This document shows positions 8,712 through 18,215 of a stretch of DNA of 64,000 nucleotides, one piece after another. Both the position numbers and the translations under genes were made by a program. The DNA comes from JAWKSY01 sp041402125 (GTDB taxonomy: Bacteria > Planctomycetota > GCA-002687715 > DRQF01): positions 124,001-188,000 of the forward strand of contig JAWKSY010000001.1 of the NCBI GenBank assembly GCA_041402125.1. Direction: 5' to 3'. Each line of letters opens with the position of its first letter. Position 1 is the first letter of the stretch. The notes beneath the pieces are model-generated. The model made no database searches and was not told the origin of the DNA. It worked only from the letters and a program-made list of their open reading frames with translations.

Positions 8712-9643
8712 TGTCCGGCGCCCTCACGACCGCCAACCTGCACGGCGAGCAGGAGCTGCCCCTCGAACCGGTGCCCTGCTACATGTGCAAGGGCGAGGGC
8801 GGGAAGCTCGTCCTGGACGACCCGCCGTTCCAGGTGCTGCGCTGCGAGTCCTGCCACTTCGTCTACGTGACGCCGCGGGTCCCCGACAGCCACCTGCACC
8901 TCATCTACCAGACGCAGTACTTCAAGAGTCACTGCGCCTCGAACTTCGGCTACTCGGACTACGTCCGCGACAAGCGCGGCTACCTCCGCACCTTCCAGCG
9001 CAAGGCGGACATCGTCGCTCGCCACAAGTCGAGCGGCGACGTGCTCGAGGTCGGCTCCGCCGCGGGCTTCTTCCTGCGCGCGATGAAGGACCGCGGATTC
9101 CGGGTCCAGGGCGTCGAGGTCTCCGAGTACGTCTCGCGCTTCGCGCGCGACGAGCTGGGCATCGAGAACGTCTTCAACGGACGGCTCGAGGACGCGAACC
9201 TCCCCGCGAACCACTTCGACGTGGTCGCGCTCTGGGACGTCATCGAGCACCTCGCCGACCCGATCGCCGAGCTCGTCCGCATCCGGGGCCTGATGCGACC
9301 GGACGGCGTGCTGGTCATCCAGACCCAGAACCCCGAGCACTGGTTCGCGAAGATGCTGGGCCGGAAGTGGCAGCACTTCAAGCAGCTCGAGCACGTCTAC
9401 CACTTCTCGCCGGAGACGATCCGCGTCGCGCTCGATCGCGCGGGCTTCGAGGTCGTCTCGCTCGACAACAAGGGCGCGGGCAAGTACATCTCGATCGACT
9501 TCTTCGTCGAGCGGATGCGACGCTACAGCGTGATCGCCCACTACCTGCTGCAGCCGCTGCGGCTCTTCGGACGCCTGTTCTTTTACCTCAACCCGGGCGA
9601 CGAGATCATCGTCGTCGCGCGGCCGAAACCGGCCGGGGACTAG
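8711..9643 (+). CDS. Class I SAM methyltransferase with N-terminal zinc-ribbon-like CxxC pairs
   Basis: 310 residues. Residues 20-60 contain two cysteine pairs (CYMC and CESC), as in the C-methyltransferase/zinc-binding N-domains of sugar-modifying enzymes. The SAM-binding fold follows: VLEVGSAAGFFLRAM (motif I), VEVSEYV, and FDVVALWDVIEHLADP (motif IV region). A C-terminal amphipathic/hydrophobic stretch near YSVIAHYLLQPLRLFGRLFFYL may touch the membrane. It probably methylates a nucleotide sugar or glycan end within this surface polysaccharide locus. Overlap with the preceding flavoprotein and a 4-base gap to the next methyltransferase indicate one transcript. Confidence 0.8.
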   Translation: MSGALTTANLHGEQELPLEPVPCYMCKGEGGKLVLDDPPFQVLRCESCHFVYVTPRVPDSHLHLIYQTQYFKSHCASNFGYSDYVRDKRGYLRTFQRKADIVARHKSSGDVLEVGSAAGFFLRAMKDRGFRVQGVEVSEYVSRFARDELGIENVFNGRLEDANLPANHFDVVALWDVIEHLADPIAELVRIRGLMRPDGVLVIQTQNPEHWFAKMLGRKWQHFKQLEHVYHFSPETIRVALDRAGFEVVSLDNKGAGKYISIDFFVERMRRYSVIAHYLLQPLRLFGRLFFYLNPGDEIIVVARPKPAGD

Positions 9644-9647
9644 GTCC

Positions 9648-10430
9648 GTGGAAGCCGCCGCCTACGAGACCTTCGCGCGCAACGAGCGCGAGCACTTCTG
9701 GTTCGTGGGGCGCCGCGCGATCTTCTTCGACGTGATCCGTCGCCGCGTCGGACGCCCGGCGCCGGACGCGGTGGCGCTCGACCTCGGGTGCGGCGTGGGC
9801 GGCATGCTCGGCCCCCTCTCGGAGTTCGGCCGGGTCGTCGGAATGGACATCGATCCCGGGTCCCTCGCCTTCTGCCGCGAGCGGGGCTTCCCGCACGTCT
9901 TCCGGGGTTTCGGCGACCACCTGCCGCTCGCCGACGCGAGCGTGGACCTGATCGGCGCCTTCGACGTCCTCGAGCACATCCCCGAGGAGCTCGAGACCAT
10001 CGCCGAGTGCTACCGGGTGCTGAAGCCGGGCGGCTGGTTCTTCCTGTCGGGCCCGGCCTACCAGTTCCTCTACACGCACCAGGACCGGATGGTCCACCAC
10101 CAGCGGCGCTACACGACGGGCCAGCTCCGCCGGAAGTTCCGCGCCGCGGGCTTCGAGATCGAGCGCGCGAGCTACGTGAACTTCTTCCTCTTCCCGCTCA
10201 TCTTCTGCGTCCTCATGGTCAAGAAGGTCCAGGAGCGGCTGCGGCCGCCCCGGGACGACGAGACCCGGTTCAACACCGACGTCCGCATGCCGCGGTGGCT
10301 GAACGCGCTCTTCACCGGTATCTTCTCGGCGGAGAGGTTCGTGCTGCGGGCGATCGACGTGCCGGTGGGACACTCGGTGATCCTGCTAGCCCGGAAGCCC
10401 GGCGGCGAGGAGGACGGAGAGGCGCGATGA
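9648..10430 (+). CDS. Class I SAM-dependent methyltransferase
   Basis: 260 residues starting at GTG. Motif I is ALDLGCGVGGMLGPL at about 44-58, the acidic loop is VVGMDIDPGS, and the post-motif is DLIGAFDVLEHIPEELETI. HHQRRYTTGQLRRKFRAAGF is the usual C-terminal segment of glycan-associated Methyltransf_11/23 members. A hydrophobic stretch NFFLFPLIFCVLMVKKVQ suggests membrane association and a lipid-linked substrate. The substrate is unknown. Its stop overlaps the start of the next gene (ATGA), so it is coupled to the YfhO-like protein. Confidence 0.8.
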   Translation: MEAAAYETFARNEREHFWFVGRRAIFFDVIRRRVGRPAPDAVALDLGCGVGGMLGPLSEFGRVVGMDIDPGSLAFCRERGFPHVFRGFGDHLPLADASVDLIGAFDVLEHIPEELETIAECYRVLKPGGWFFLSGPAYQFLYTHQDRMVHHQRRYTTGQLRRKFRAAGFEIERASYVNFFLFPLIFCVLMVKKVQERLRPPRDDETRFNTDVRMPRWLNALFTGIFSAERFVLRAIDVPVGHSVILLARKPGGEEDGEAR

Positions 10431-13036
10431 AGCAGATCCGCGACGTCTCGGCGCTGATGGTGATCGCGGCCGCGGCGCTCCTCGTCGCCCTGCCCTTCGC
10501 CTCCGGCGAGCGCGTCCTCTTCCCCTTCCACACCGGCGCCATCGCCCCCTGGTCGAGCTCGGCCCCGGAGTGGGTGAAGGACGAGCCGAAGAACCTGGTG
10601 ATGAGCGACAAGCACGCCATCATCCACCCCGACCTCGTCTTCACGCGCTCCGAGTTCGATGCCGGTCGCGTTCCGCTCTGGAACCCGCACCAGTTCGCCG
10701 GACTGCCGCACGAGGCGAACCCGCTGACGCGCGTCTTCTACCCCCCGAACCTGATCTTCGCCCTGACGGGACCGCTCCGCGGCTACGGGATCTCGCTCGC
10801 GCTGCACCTCTTCCTCGCCGCGAGCTTCGGCTACCTGTTCGGGCGCACGATCGCGCTGAGTCGACCGGCCGCGCTCTTCGGCGGGCTCGCCTTCGCCTTC
10901 GGGGGCTGGATGAGCGTCCACGCCCAGCACGCCTACTTCGTGGACACGATGGTCTGGCTGCCGCTGGTGCTGGCCTCGGTGGAGCGCATCCTGCGCGACC
11001 GACCGCGCTGGGCCCTGATGGGACTCTCCGTCGGCATCGGCATGATGTTCCTCGCGGGTTTCCCGCAGACGGCGGTCATCAACTGCTACCTCGCTCTCGC
11101 GTGGGGCCTCGTCGGCCTCGCGCGGCGCGAGCTCGCGGTCTTCCGGCGGGAGGGGGCCGAGGGCCTGATCGACGACTCGCTCCGCCGCGGCGGCGCCCTG
11201 CTCGTCTTCGCCCTCCTCGGGCTCGCGCTCGCGGCGGTCCAGCTCGGGCCGACCCTGGACTTCAAGGAGCGGGTCGGTCACCAGGACCTGAGCGTCGCCG
11301 ACCTGCAGTCGAACGCGCTCGCCCCGCTCTCGCTCCTGCATCTCGTGTCGCCCGACGTCTTCGGGAGCCCGACGGACTCCTACCTCACGGACGTCCTCGA
11401 GATCCTCGCGCTCGGCGACGACGCCCACCACGTCACGAGCAACTACTCGGAACGCTCGTTCTTCCCCGGCCTGCTCGCGCTCGTCCTCGCCCTCCTCGCG
11501 CCCTTCCTGCGCCGGGACCGGGTCGTCCTCACGCTGGGACTGGCCGCCGCGGCGGGGATCGCGATCGCGCTCGGAGGACCGATCCTCCACCTCACCTCGC
11601 GCCTGCCGGGCCTCGACTTCGGCAGCCCGATGCGCTTCACCCAGCTCGCCGCCTTCGCCCTGCCGATGCTCGCGGCGACGAGCCTGGATCGCCTGCTCGA
11701 ACTCGCGCGGAGCGGACATCCGAGGCTGCTCTCCCGTTCCCTGATCGCGGCCGCGGTCCTTCTCGGCCCCCTCCTGATCGCGATGATCGCGGCCTGGGTC
11801 GCGCCGAGCTGGCTCAACCGCCACTGGACGGACTTCCTGCTCGACCAGGGGATCGACGAGCGCTTCGGGATCGTCGGCGCGAGTCGCAAGACGCTCGAGG
11901 CGATGGCTTCCGAGCCCTTCCGGCAGCTCCGCTTCGCGGGCACCGCGACGCTCGTCTTCGGGGCGCTCGCGACGCTCTTCTTCGCGGCGGTGGCCCACCC
12001 GCGGACCGGTCGACGGCTCGCCCTCGGGATCGCCTTCCTCGCCACCCTCGGCGAGCTCGCGTTCTTCGGCGTCCGCTTCAACCCGCCCGTGCGCGCCGAG
12101 GGCCTCTACGCGACGCCGGCGCCGGTGCTGGACGCGCTGCGGGAGGCCGCGGGGGACGGGCGCTTCATCCGCTTCGGCGCGGGGACGACCCCCTGGTACT
12201 TCTCGCCGAACGCGCCGATGCTCCTCGGCCTGAACGACGCGCAGGGCTTCCGCGCGATGGCCCCGCGTCGCTACCTCGACCTCATGCGGACGGTCGAACC
12301 CAACCCCTACGACTTCGGCCTCCCGGCGCTGACCGACCCGACGTCCCTCGAGGCGCCCCAGCTCGATCTCCTGCGCATCCGCGCCGCGATCTCTCCGGCG
12401 CCGATCCCCGGCGCGACCTGGCCTCTCGTCCACCCGGCGACGCCGGAGACGCCGGCCGACGGCTACGTCTACGCCAATCCGCGTCCGCCGATCGAACGGG
12501 TCGTCCTGCGACACGAGGTCGTGGTCCTCCCGCCGGACGCCGTCCTGGCGGAGATGCGCTCGCTCCGCGAGCGCGGCGATCGCGAGACGCTCCTCCGCCG
12601 CGTCTACCTGAACGAGCTCCGACCCGGGATGCGGTCGCACTACGCCGCCCCCACGCGACCCGAACTCCCCGTGATCGTCGAGGACCGCCCGGGCCGGCTC
12701 ACGATCGAGGTCGACACCGATTCGGGCGGCGTCCTCGTCCTGAGCGAGCAGTGGGACCCGGGCTGGACCGCCGTCGTCTCCCCGCTCGAGACGCCGGCCG
12801 GTTCCGCCGTCCCGCGACGCGTCGAGGTCCTTCCCGCCGACCACGCGCTGATCGGCGTCCCCGTCGAACCCGGTCGTCACCGCGTCGAGTTGCGCTTCGA
12901 GCCGACCTCCTTCCGCTGGGGCGGCCTGATCTCGGGCTTCGTCCTCGTCTTCCTTCTCCTCGTCCCCGTCCTCCCCTTCCTCCGGGTGAGGCGGAGCGAG
13001 TCGGGCTACCTCGAATCCCCGACGAGGCGCGGCTGA
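10427..13036 (+). CDS. YfhO-like multi-spanning membrane protein (GT-C-type)
   Basis: 869 residues. A signal-anchor helix at about 9-25 is followed by the family-typical segment VPLWNPHQFAGLPHEANPLT and about ten membrane helices up to about residue 540. A soluble region follows (residues 560-840, including VLVLSEQWDPGWTAVV, a motif seen in YfhO proteins), then a final helix (LISGFVLVFLLLVPVLPFL). YfhO and relatives glycosylate lipoteichoic acid or other surface polymers using lipid-linked sugars on the outer face. Position between methyltransferases and a GT2 supports a role in surface glycan modification. Translationally coupled at both ends (ATGA upstream, TGATG downstream). Confidence 0.75.
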   Translation: MKQIRDVSALMVIAAAALLVALPFASGERVLFPFHTGAIAPWSSSAPEWVKDEPKNLVMSDKHAIIHPDLVFTRSEFDAGRVPLWNPHQFAGLPHEANPLTRVFYPPNLIFALTGPLRGYGISLALHLFLAASFGYLFGRTIALSRPAALFGGLAFAFGGWMSVHAQHAYFVDTMVWLPLVLASVERILRDRPRWALMGLSVGIGMMFLAGFPQTAVINCYLALAWGLVGLARRELAVFRREGAEGLIDDSLRRGGALLVFALLGLALAAVQLGPTLDFKERVGHQDLSVADLQSNALAPLSLLHLVSPDVFGSPTDSYLTDVLEILALGDDAHHVTSNYSERSFFPGLLALVLALLAPFLRRDRVVLTLGLAAAAGIAIALGGPILHLTSRLPGLDFGSPMRFTQLAAFALPMLAATSLDRLLELARSGHPRLLSRSLIAAAVLLGPLLIAMIAAWVAPSWLNRHWTDFLLDQGIDERFGIVGASRKTLEAMASEPFRQLRFAGTATLVFGALATLFFAAVAHPRTGRRLALGIAFLATLGELAFFGVRFNPPVRAEGLYATPAPVLDALREAAGDGRFIRFGAGTTPWYFSPNAPMLLGLNDAQGFRAMAPRRYLDLMRTVEPNPYDFGLPALTDPTSLEAPQLDLLRIRAAISPAPIPGATWPLVHPATPETPADGYVYANPRPPIERVVLRHEVVVLPPDAVLAEMRSLRERGDRETLLRRVYLNELRPGMRSHYAAPTRPELPVIVEDRPGRLTIEVDTDSGGVLVLSEQWDPGWTAVVSPLETPAGSAVPRRVEVLPADHALIGVPVEPGRHRVELRFEPTSFRWGGLISGFVLVFLLLVPVLPFLRVRRSESGYLESPTRRG

Positions 13037-13815
13037 TGTTCCGCGGGCGACGGGTGAGCGTGGTGGTCCCCGCCTACAACGAGGAGGGAACGATCGCGGC
13101 CGTCGTGCGCGACTTCGCGGCGGCGGAGGCCGTCGACGAGGTGATCGTCGTCGACAACAACTGCCGCGACGCCACGGCGGAGCGCGCCCGCGAGGCCGGC
13201 GCCCGCGTCGTCGAGGAATCCGCGCCCGGATACGGCTGCGCGCTCCGGGCCGGCCTGGAGGCCGCGACCGGCGAGCTCGTCGTCCTCACCGAGGCCGACG
13301 GCTCCTTCGTGGCCCGCGACCTCGAGAAGCTGCTCGTCTACTCCGACGACGGCGGCATGATCCTCGGCACCCGCACGACCCGGCAGATGGTCGAGCAGGG
13401 CGCGAACATGGGGCGGATCCTCCGCTGGGGCAACGTGATCGCGGCGAAGATCCTCGAACTGCTCTGGTACATCCCGCACGAGCCCCGGCTCACGGACGTC
13501 GGCTGCACCTACCGCGTCATCTGGAAGGACGTCTGGATGCGCATCGCTCCCGGACTCCGGGAGCCGGGACCGGGCTTCTCGCCCGAGATGATCTGCGAGT
13601 GCTACCGCCGCGGGATCCGCGTCATCGAGGTGCCGGTCTCCTATCACGCCCGCGCGGCCGGCGAGTCCTCCCACAGCGGGGGCGTCCGCGCCGTCGCGCG
13701 CACCGCCTTCAAGATGTTCCGCTGCATCTTCCGCAAGCGCCTCTCCCGGGCGCCGGCGCCCGGGGAGTCGCGCGCGCCGGACGAGGACCCGCGTCGAATC
13801 GACGCCGCGTCCTGA
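13036..13815 (+). CDS. GT2-family glycosyltransferase (polyprenyl-phosphate type)
   Basis: 259 residues. VSVVVPAYNEEGTIAAVV opens the GT-A fold, VDEVIVVDNNCRDAT binds the nucleotide, ESAPGYGCALRAGLEAA is the conserved glycine loop, and VVLTEADGSF carries the acidic metal-binding residues. The remainder (GTRTTRQMVEQGANMG, LTDVGCTYRVIW) matches dolichyl/undecaprenyl-phosphate sugar transferases such as DPM1/ArnC relatives without C-terminal membrane helices. It would make a lipid-phosphate sugar donor for GT-C enzymes, and two candidates flank it. Start ATG 13036 overlaps the previous stop. Confidence 0.82.
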   Translation: MFRGRRVSVVVPAYNEEGTIAAVVRDFAAAEAVDEVIVVDNNCRDATAERAREAGARVVEESAPGYGCALRAGLEAATGELVVLTEADGSFVARDLEKLLVYSDDGGMILGTRTTRQMVEQGANMGRILRWGNVIAAKILELLWYIPHEPRLTDVGCTYRVIWKDVWMRIAPGLREPGPGFSPEMICECYRRGIRVIEVPVSYHARAAGESSHSGGVRAVARTAFKMFRCIFRKRLSRAPAPGESRAPDEDPRRIDAAS

Positions 13816-13933
13816 ATCTCGCGCGGTCGGAGACCGGCGACGCCGCCGGGTGGAGGCCCGGATCCGGGGACGACTTGCTACGATCCGACGTCGCCCCGGT
13901 CGCGGGGACCAGCATCCGACGGGGAGCCGCCCG

Positions 13934-16552
13934 GTGAACGAAGTCCCGCCCACGAGCGTCGAGACGCGCCGCCCCTTCGGGGCCGTCCGCTGGACCGCCG
14001 CCCTGCTCGTCGTCGGCTGGATGATGGGGACGGGGCTCTGGACCGCGATCGCGCTCCCCTGGACGAAGGGCCCCGACGAGGGCGACCACTTCGAGTACGT
14101 CTACTTCATCCAGCAGCACCGGGCGCTTCCCGACCCGCGCCGCGACGCCGTCCTCGAATCGCACCACCCGCCGCTGGCCTACGCGCTCTACGCCGTCGTC
14201 CTCGAGGGCCTGATCGCGGCCGATGAACGGATTCCGGCCGACGCCTTCTCGCATCGCCACTGGCGGCGGATGCTCGGGCGCGAGACGACCTTCATCCCGG
14301 ACGAGACGCTCGCGTCCCAGCTCGACATCGACCTCGAGGAGGTCCGGCGGCTCGAGGCCGAGAACGACGGTTCCAGCTCTCCCCCGCGACTCGCGCTGCG
14401 GATCCTCGAGCTCCGCTCCTGGGCGCTCTACTGCCTTCGCCTGCCGGCGGTCCTCCTCGGCGCCTGGACCCTGCTCATCCTCCTCGCGACGCTGCGACAC
14501 CTCTTCCCCCGCGGCCCGAACCTCGCGCTCGCGCTCTTCGCCGCGATCGGGACCCTGCCCTCGTACGCCTTCACCTTCGCGACGGTGAGCAACGATCCGC
14601 TCGTCTGCTGGCTGGGCGCGATCGCGGTCTGGCGCATCGTGCGGGCCTACCGCGCGGGTCGCCTCCTCGAGACGGGCCCCCTCGTCCTCGTCTCGGTGGT
14701 CCTCGGGCTCGCCCTCCTGACGAAGCTCCACGCCCTCGGCGTGGCCGCCTTCTGCGCGATCACGGTGCTCCGCGCGCCCGGACGCGCGGGCGAACGCCTC
14801 CGCGCGCTCGGCATCCTCGTCGCCGGCCCCCTGCTCATCGCGGGCTGGTGGCACGTCCGCCAGACGATCCTCCAGGGCAGCCCGATCGCCACCCAGAACC
14901 ACGCCGACTTCCGGCCCGAGTTCTTCCGCCTGGGCGAGCACCACCCGAGCCTGCTCATCGACTTCGTCTCGTCGATGATCAACTCCTTCTTCGGCCGCTT
15001 CGGGAACGACACGCTCGTCCTGCCGCCGCTCTACTACTTCCCGCTCGAGGGCGCGGTCGCGGTGGCGCTCCTCGGCCTCGTCGCCTTCCGCCGGCGGCAG
15101 GAGACCTGGCCCTTCGAGGACGCCGGGGAGTTCCGGCTGCCGCTGGCGGGAGCCGCGCTCGGCGTGGCCTTCGTGGTGCTGAACCTCGTGCGCCTCGACT
15201 TCGACTACAACGCCCACAGCGGCCGCTACCTGATGCCCCTCGTCGGCCTCCTCGCGATCGGCGTGGCGGCCGGCTTCGCGCGGACGCTCGGCCGGCGCTC
15301 GGTCGCGCTGCTCGCCGCCATCGCGATCTGGAACCTGGTCTTCGGCGGGCTCTTCTACGGCGTCGTCCTGCGCAACGCCTACTCGGTGTCGGCGGACAAG
15401 GTCGCCCGCGGTCGCGTCGTCGCCTACTACGACTGCGGTCACGACCTCTTCGATCAGCCGACGGCCGGCGGCAACGTCCTCGCGCAGCGCTTCGGGATGT
15501 GGACCCTGCCCGCCCACACCATGCGGCTCGCGCGCCAGGCGCCGGGCCACCCCGCGCTGATCTACCGGACGGAGATTCCCGATCCGACGCGGTCCTACCA
15601 GGTCCGCGTCCGCTACCCCTCGATGAAGGGCATCGACGGCAGCGACATCCCCGACCCCTACGCGATCGAGCTCCTCGCGAACGACCGCATCCTGCACGGC
15701 CCGATGAGCATCTGGGGCGAGTTCGGCGAGCTGCGCTACCCGGTCCCGGCCGAGGCCCTCGCGGATCGCGATCGGCTCGACATCTGGTGGGAGAACCGCT
15801 TCCCGCGCAACCCGCTCGTCGCCGTCACCGAGCTCTGGGTCGAGGAGTCCTGGTTGCAGCTCGAGGACGCGCGCTGGATGGACGACGCGAGCGGCCGCGT
15901 CCGCGTCCTGGTGCGGAACGTCGATCACCACGGCGATCGCGAGGCCCGGCTGTTCGCGCGCCGCGGCGCCGAGACGCTCACCGCCGCGGCGCGCGTCACC
16001 GTTCCGGCGCTGGGCGTGACCGAGGTCGAGATGGACCTCGGTCCCGAGGCGGGCGCGAAGCGGGACGGGCTGGAGATCAAGCTCGTCGATCCGGAGCTCT
16101 CCCCCTGGTCCCAGACGAAGCTCCGCAACTGGGCGATCGTCCCTCCCGCGAAGGCCGGCTCCCTCGCGGTCCCGGACGTCTCCGTCCTGCGCCACCGCAA
16201 CCTCGCGGACCGGGAGACGCCGATCGCGGTCGCGCGCTACGAGGCGGCTCCCGCCGGTCGCTTCCGGGTCCTTTTGAGCCACCTCGAATCCCAGTCTCCG
16301 GTGGAGCGCGGCGAGGTCCGCCTCGAGCTCGAGGGGGCGCGCCTTTTGGGTCCGGCGGAGCCGGACGGGATCCCCGGGTTTCCGGGGTTACGGCGTTCGG
16401 GATGGCGGGTGGAGTTCGACGGCGGCGCCCTCGGGATCGGCGTCATCGCGACCCGGGAGAACCCCGGCGAGACCTACGATCTCGATCGACTCTGGATCGT
16501 GCCCGAGATCGATGCCGCGGCCCCGGGCCCGGCGCGCGCGATCCGGCCCTGA
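13934..16552 (+). CDS. Large GT-C/DUF2142-like membrane protein
   Basis: 872 residues from GTG 13934. A first helix (WTAALLVVGWMMGTGLWTAI) is followed by PDEGDHFEYVYFIQQHRALP. The Asp-Glu plus His pattern after the first helix resembles the catalytic loop of GT39/DUF2142 membrane glycosyltransferases. About ten further helices run to residue 480 (AGAALGVAFVVLNLV, YLMPLVGLLAIGVAAGF, and others). The C-terminal 380 residues are soluble and beta-rich with no recognised family. It likely transfers a sugar from a lipid carrier outside the membrane, perhaps using the product of the upstream GT2. An in-frame opening 28 codons upstream lacks the look of coding sequence. Confidence 0.7.
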   Translation: MNEVPPTSVETRRPFGAVRWTAALLVVGWMMGTGLWTAIALPWTKGPDEGDHFEYVYFIQQHRALPDPRRDAVLESHHPPLAYALYAVVLEGLIAADERIPADAFSHRHWRRMLGRETTFIPDETLASQLDIDLEEVRRLEAENDGSSSPPRLALRILELRSWALYCLRLPAVLLGAWTLLILLATLRHLFPRGPNLALALFAAIGTLPSYAFTFATVSNDPLVCWLGAIAVWRIVRAYRAGRLLETGPLVLVSVVLGLALLTKLHALGVAAFCAITVLRAPGRAGERLRALGILVAGPLLIAGWWHVRQTILQGSPIATQNHADFRPEFFRLGEHHPSLLIDFVSSMINSFFGRFGNDTLVLPPLYYFPLEGAVAVALLGLVAFRRRQETWPFEDAGEFRLPLAGAALGVAFVVLNLVRLDFDYNAHSGRYLMPLVGLLAIGVAAGFARTLGRRSVALLAAIAIWNLVFGGLFYGVVLRNAYSVSADKVARGRVVAYYDCGHDLFDQPTAGGNVLAQRFGMWTLPAHTMRLARQAPGHPALIYRTEIPDPTRSYQVRVRYPSMKGIDGSDIPDPYAIELLANDRILHGPMSIWGEFGELRYPVPAEALADRDRLDIWWENRFPRNPLVAVTELWVEESWLQLEDARWMDDASGRVRVLVRNVDHHGDREARLFARRGAETLTAAARVTVPALGVTEVEMDLGPEAGAKRDGLEIKLVDPELSPWSQTKLRNWAIVPPAKAGSLAVPDVSVLRHRNLADRETPIAVARYEAAPAGRFRVLLSHLESQSPVERGEVRLELEGARLLGPAEPDGIPGFPGLRRSGWRVEFDGGALGIGVIATRENPGETYDLDRLWIVPEIDAAAPGPARAIRP

Positions 16553-16660
16553 GTCGCGCTCGCCTCGCGTCCCGGCAAGCCCCTTCGACGCAAGATCTTG
16601 CAGCGTTCGGGAAGGCCGCGCGACCGGTCGATGAGGAAGCGGGGGGCGCCGCGATAGATT

Positions 16661-16688
16661 TTGCGCCCCCGGCGCGGGAACGTATCAT
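16661..16688 (+). promoter_or_regulatory. Candidate sigma-70-type promoter (TTGCGC - 16 - TATCAT)
   Basis: TTGCGC at 16661-16666 and TATCAT at 16683-16688 are separated by 16 bases and lie 85 bases before the start of the secreted dehydrogenase-like gene. The match is fair for such a GC-rich background. Confidence 0.4.
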
Positions 16689-16772
16689 GCGCGGACTCCC
16701 GAGCGGCACGACCCGCCGCGGGACCGTGCCCGTCCGCCCCGCTCCGCCGACCGCCCTCTCGTCGAGAAGCCG

Positions 16773-18215
16773 ATGAACGCCCGCCTGACCGTCGCCGCCC
16801 TGCTCCTCGCCGTCCTGCCGGTCGTGGCGACCGCGCAGTCCGGCCCCGTGGCCCGCGGCGGCTACGAGATCGAGACGCTCAGCACGCTGCTGCCGGACTT
16901 CCCGACCGCGATCACGCTGGACGACGTCGGGCGCGTCTACTGCATCACGACGAACGGCGGCATCTATCGCTTCACGCCGCCCTTCGGCGGCGCGCTCCAG
17001 GCGCCCGAGCTCTGGTTCGACGGGACCTCGACGCTCCTGCCCTACTGCACCGCCGCCACCTGGCACGCGGGAAAGATGTACGTGGGTCATCGCGGCAAGA
17101 TCTCGACGATCGAGGACACGACGGGCGACGACCTCGGCGACACCGTCGTCGACATCATCACCGGACTCCCGTCCGGCGTGCCGCCCTTCACGGCCGACCA
17201 CCAGAACAACCAGATCGTCTTCGACGACGCGGGCCACTTCTACTTCGGGATCGGCTCGCAGACCGACTCGGGCCCCGAGACGCAGCCCTGGTCGGCCACG
17301 ATCATGCGCGCCGACGCGGACGGCTCGAACCTCCAGATCCACGCGACGGGCATCCGGAACGCCTTCGGACTGGCCTTCCATCCGCTGCGCGGGCTCTTCG
17401 CCGGCGACAACGGCCCGAACTACCTGACCGGCGGCCCCGACCCCGTCGACGAGCTCAACTGGATCCAGGCCGGCGCCGACTACGGATACCCGGACTACTA
17501 CGGCATGCCGCCGGCCGGCACCGGCACGAAGAATCCCGCCTTCCAGTTCCCCGCCCACGCGGCCCCCACCGGGATGACCTTCGACGAACTCGGCCAGTGG
17601 AGCGGCCAGGACGGCGATCTCTACGTCTGCCTCTTCGCGATGGGCGCCGGCGCGATCGTTCGCGTGTCGCTCGACCAGCGGAACGGAACGGACGACCACG
17701 ACGGCTACATGCAGGCGATCGCCTTCAACTTCACGACCGTCATCGACTGCCGCTTCACCGACCAGGGCGAGCTGATCTGCGCCGACTTCCTTCAGAAGAA
17801 GCTCTACCGGATCGTCCCCTCCGACACCTCGCGCATCCGCCTCTCCGGACCGACGCGTCGGGGCGATCTCATCAGCGTGGAGCTCGAGGATCCGAACGAG
17901 GCCGGCGACTACCTGGTCTGCGCGCTCTCCGACAGCGAGACGCCGCCGCTCCTCCTGCCGAACGGCGAGGTGTTCCACCTCAACGTCAACACCTACGCCT
18001 TCAACTACACGACGGCGCCGAACAACGGCGTGCTGGGCTTCCCCTCGCCCTTCCTGGATCCGACGGGGAAGAGCACGGGGTATCTGTACATCCCCGACGA
18101 GCCCTTCCTCGAGGGCCTGACCTTCTCGATGGGCTTCGTGTCGGTGCAGATCCCGGGGCTGACCTTCGGCTCGGTGTCCGAGCCCCTGCCCTTCGTCGTC
18201 CTGCCGTCCGAGTGA
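16773..18215 (+). CDS. Secreted glucose/sorbosone-dehydrogenase-like propeller protein
   Basis: 480 residues with a cleavable signal peptide (MNARLTVAALLLAVLPVVATAQ, 1-22). The body matches the soluble PQQ-type sugar dehydrogenase propeller: FTADHQNNQIVFDDAGHFYF, GIGSQTDSG, ATGIRNAFGLAFHP (the conserved R-N substrate/cofactor segment), DELNWIQAGADYGYPDY, and APTGMTFDE. Cofactor residues cannot be confirmed by eye. The last 130 residues (from about SRIRLSGPTRRGDLISVEL) form an extra beta domain ending in SEPLPFVVLPSE. It acts in the periplasm or outside the cell, and stands alone with its own candidate promoter. Confidence 0.75.
   Translation: MNARLTVAALLLAVLPVVATAQSGPVARGGYEIETLSTLLPDFPTAITLDDVGRVYCITTNGGIYRFTPPFGGALQAPELWFDGTSTLLPYCTAATWHAGKMYVGHRGKISTIEDTTGDDLGDTVVDIITGLPSGVPPFTADHQNNQIVFDDAGHFYFGIGSQTDSGPETQPWSATIMRADADGSNLQIHATGIRNAFGLAFHPLRGLFAGDNGPNYLTGGPDPVDELNWIQAGADYGYPDYYGMPPAGTGTKNPAFQFPAHAAPTGMTFDELGQWSGQDGDLYVCLFAMGAGAIVRVSLDQRNGTDDHDGYMQAIAFNFTTVIDCRFTDQGELICADFLQKKLYRIVPSDTSRIRLSGPTRRGDLISVELEDPNEAGDYLVCALSDSETPPLLLPNGEVFHLNVNTYAFNYTTAPNNGVLGFPSPFLDPTGKSTGYLYIPDEPFLEGLTFSMGFVSVQIPGLTFGSVSEPLPFVVLPSE

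Noticed and set aside
10172..12880. 900-codon open frame antisense to the YfhO-like gene
   Set aside because: Same composition artefact; no motifs, and the plus strand encodes clear membrane helices.
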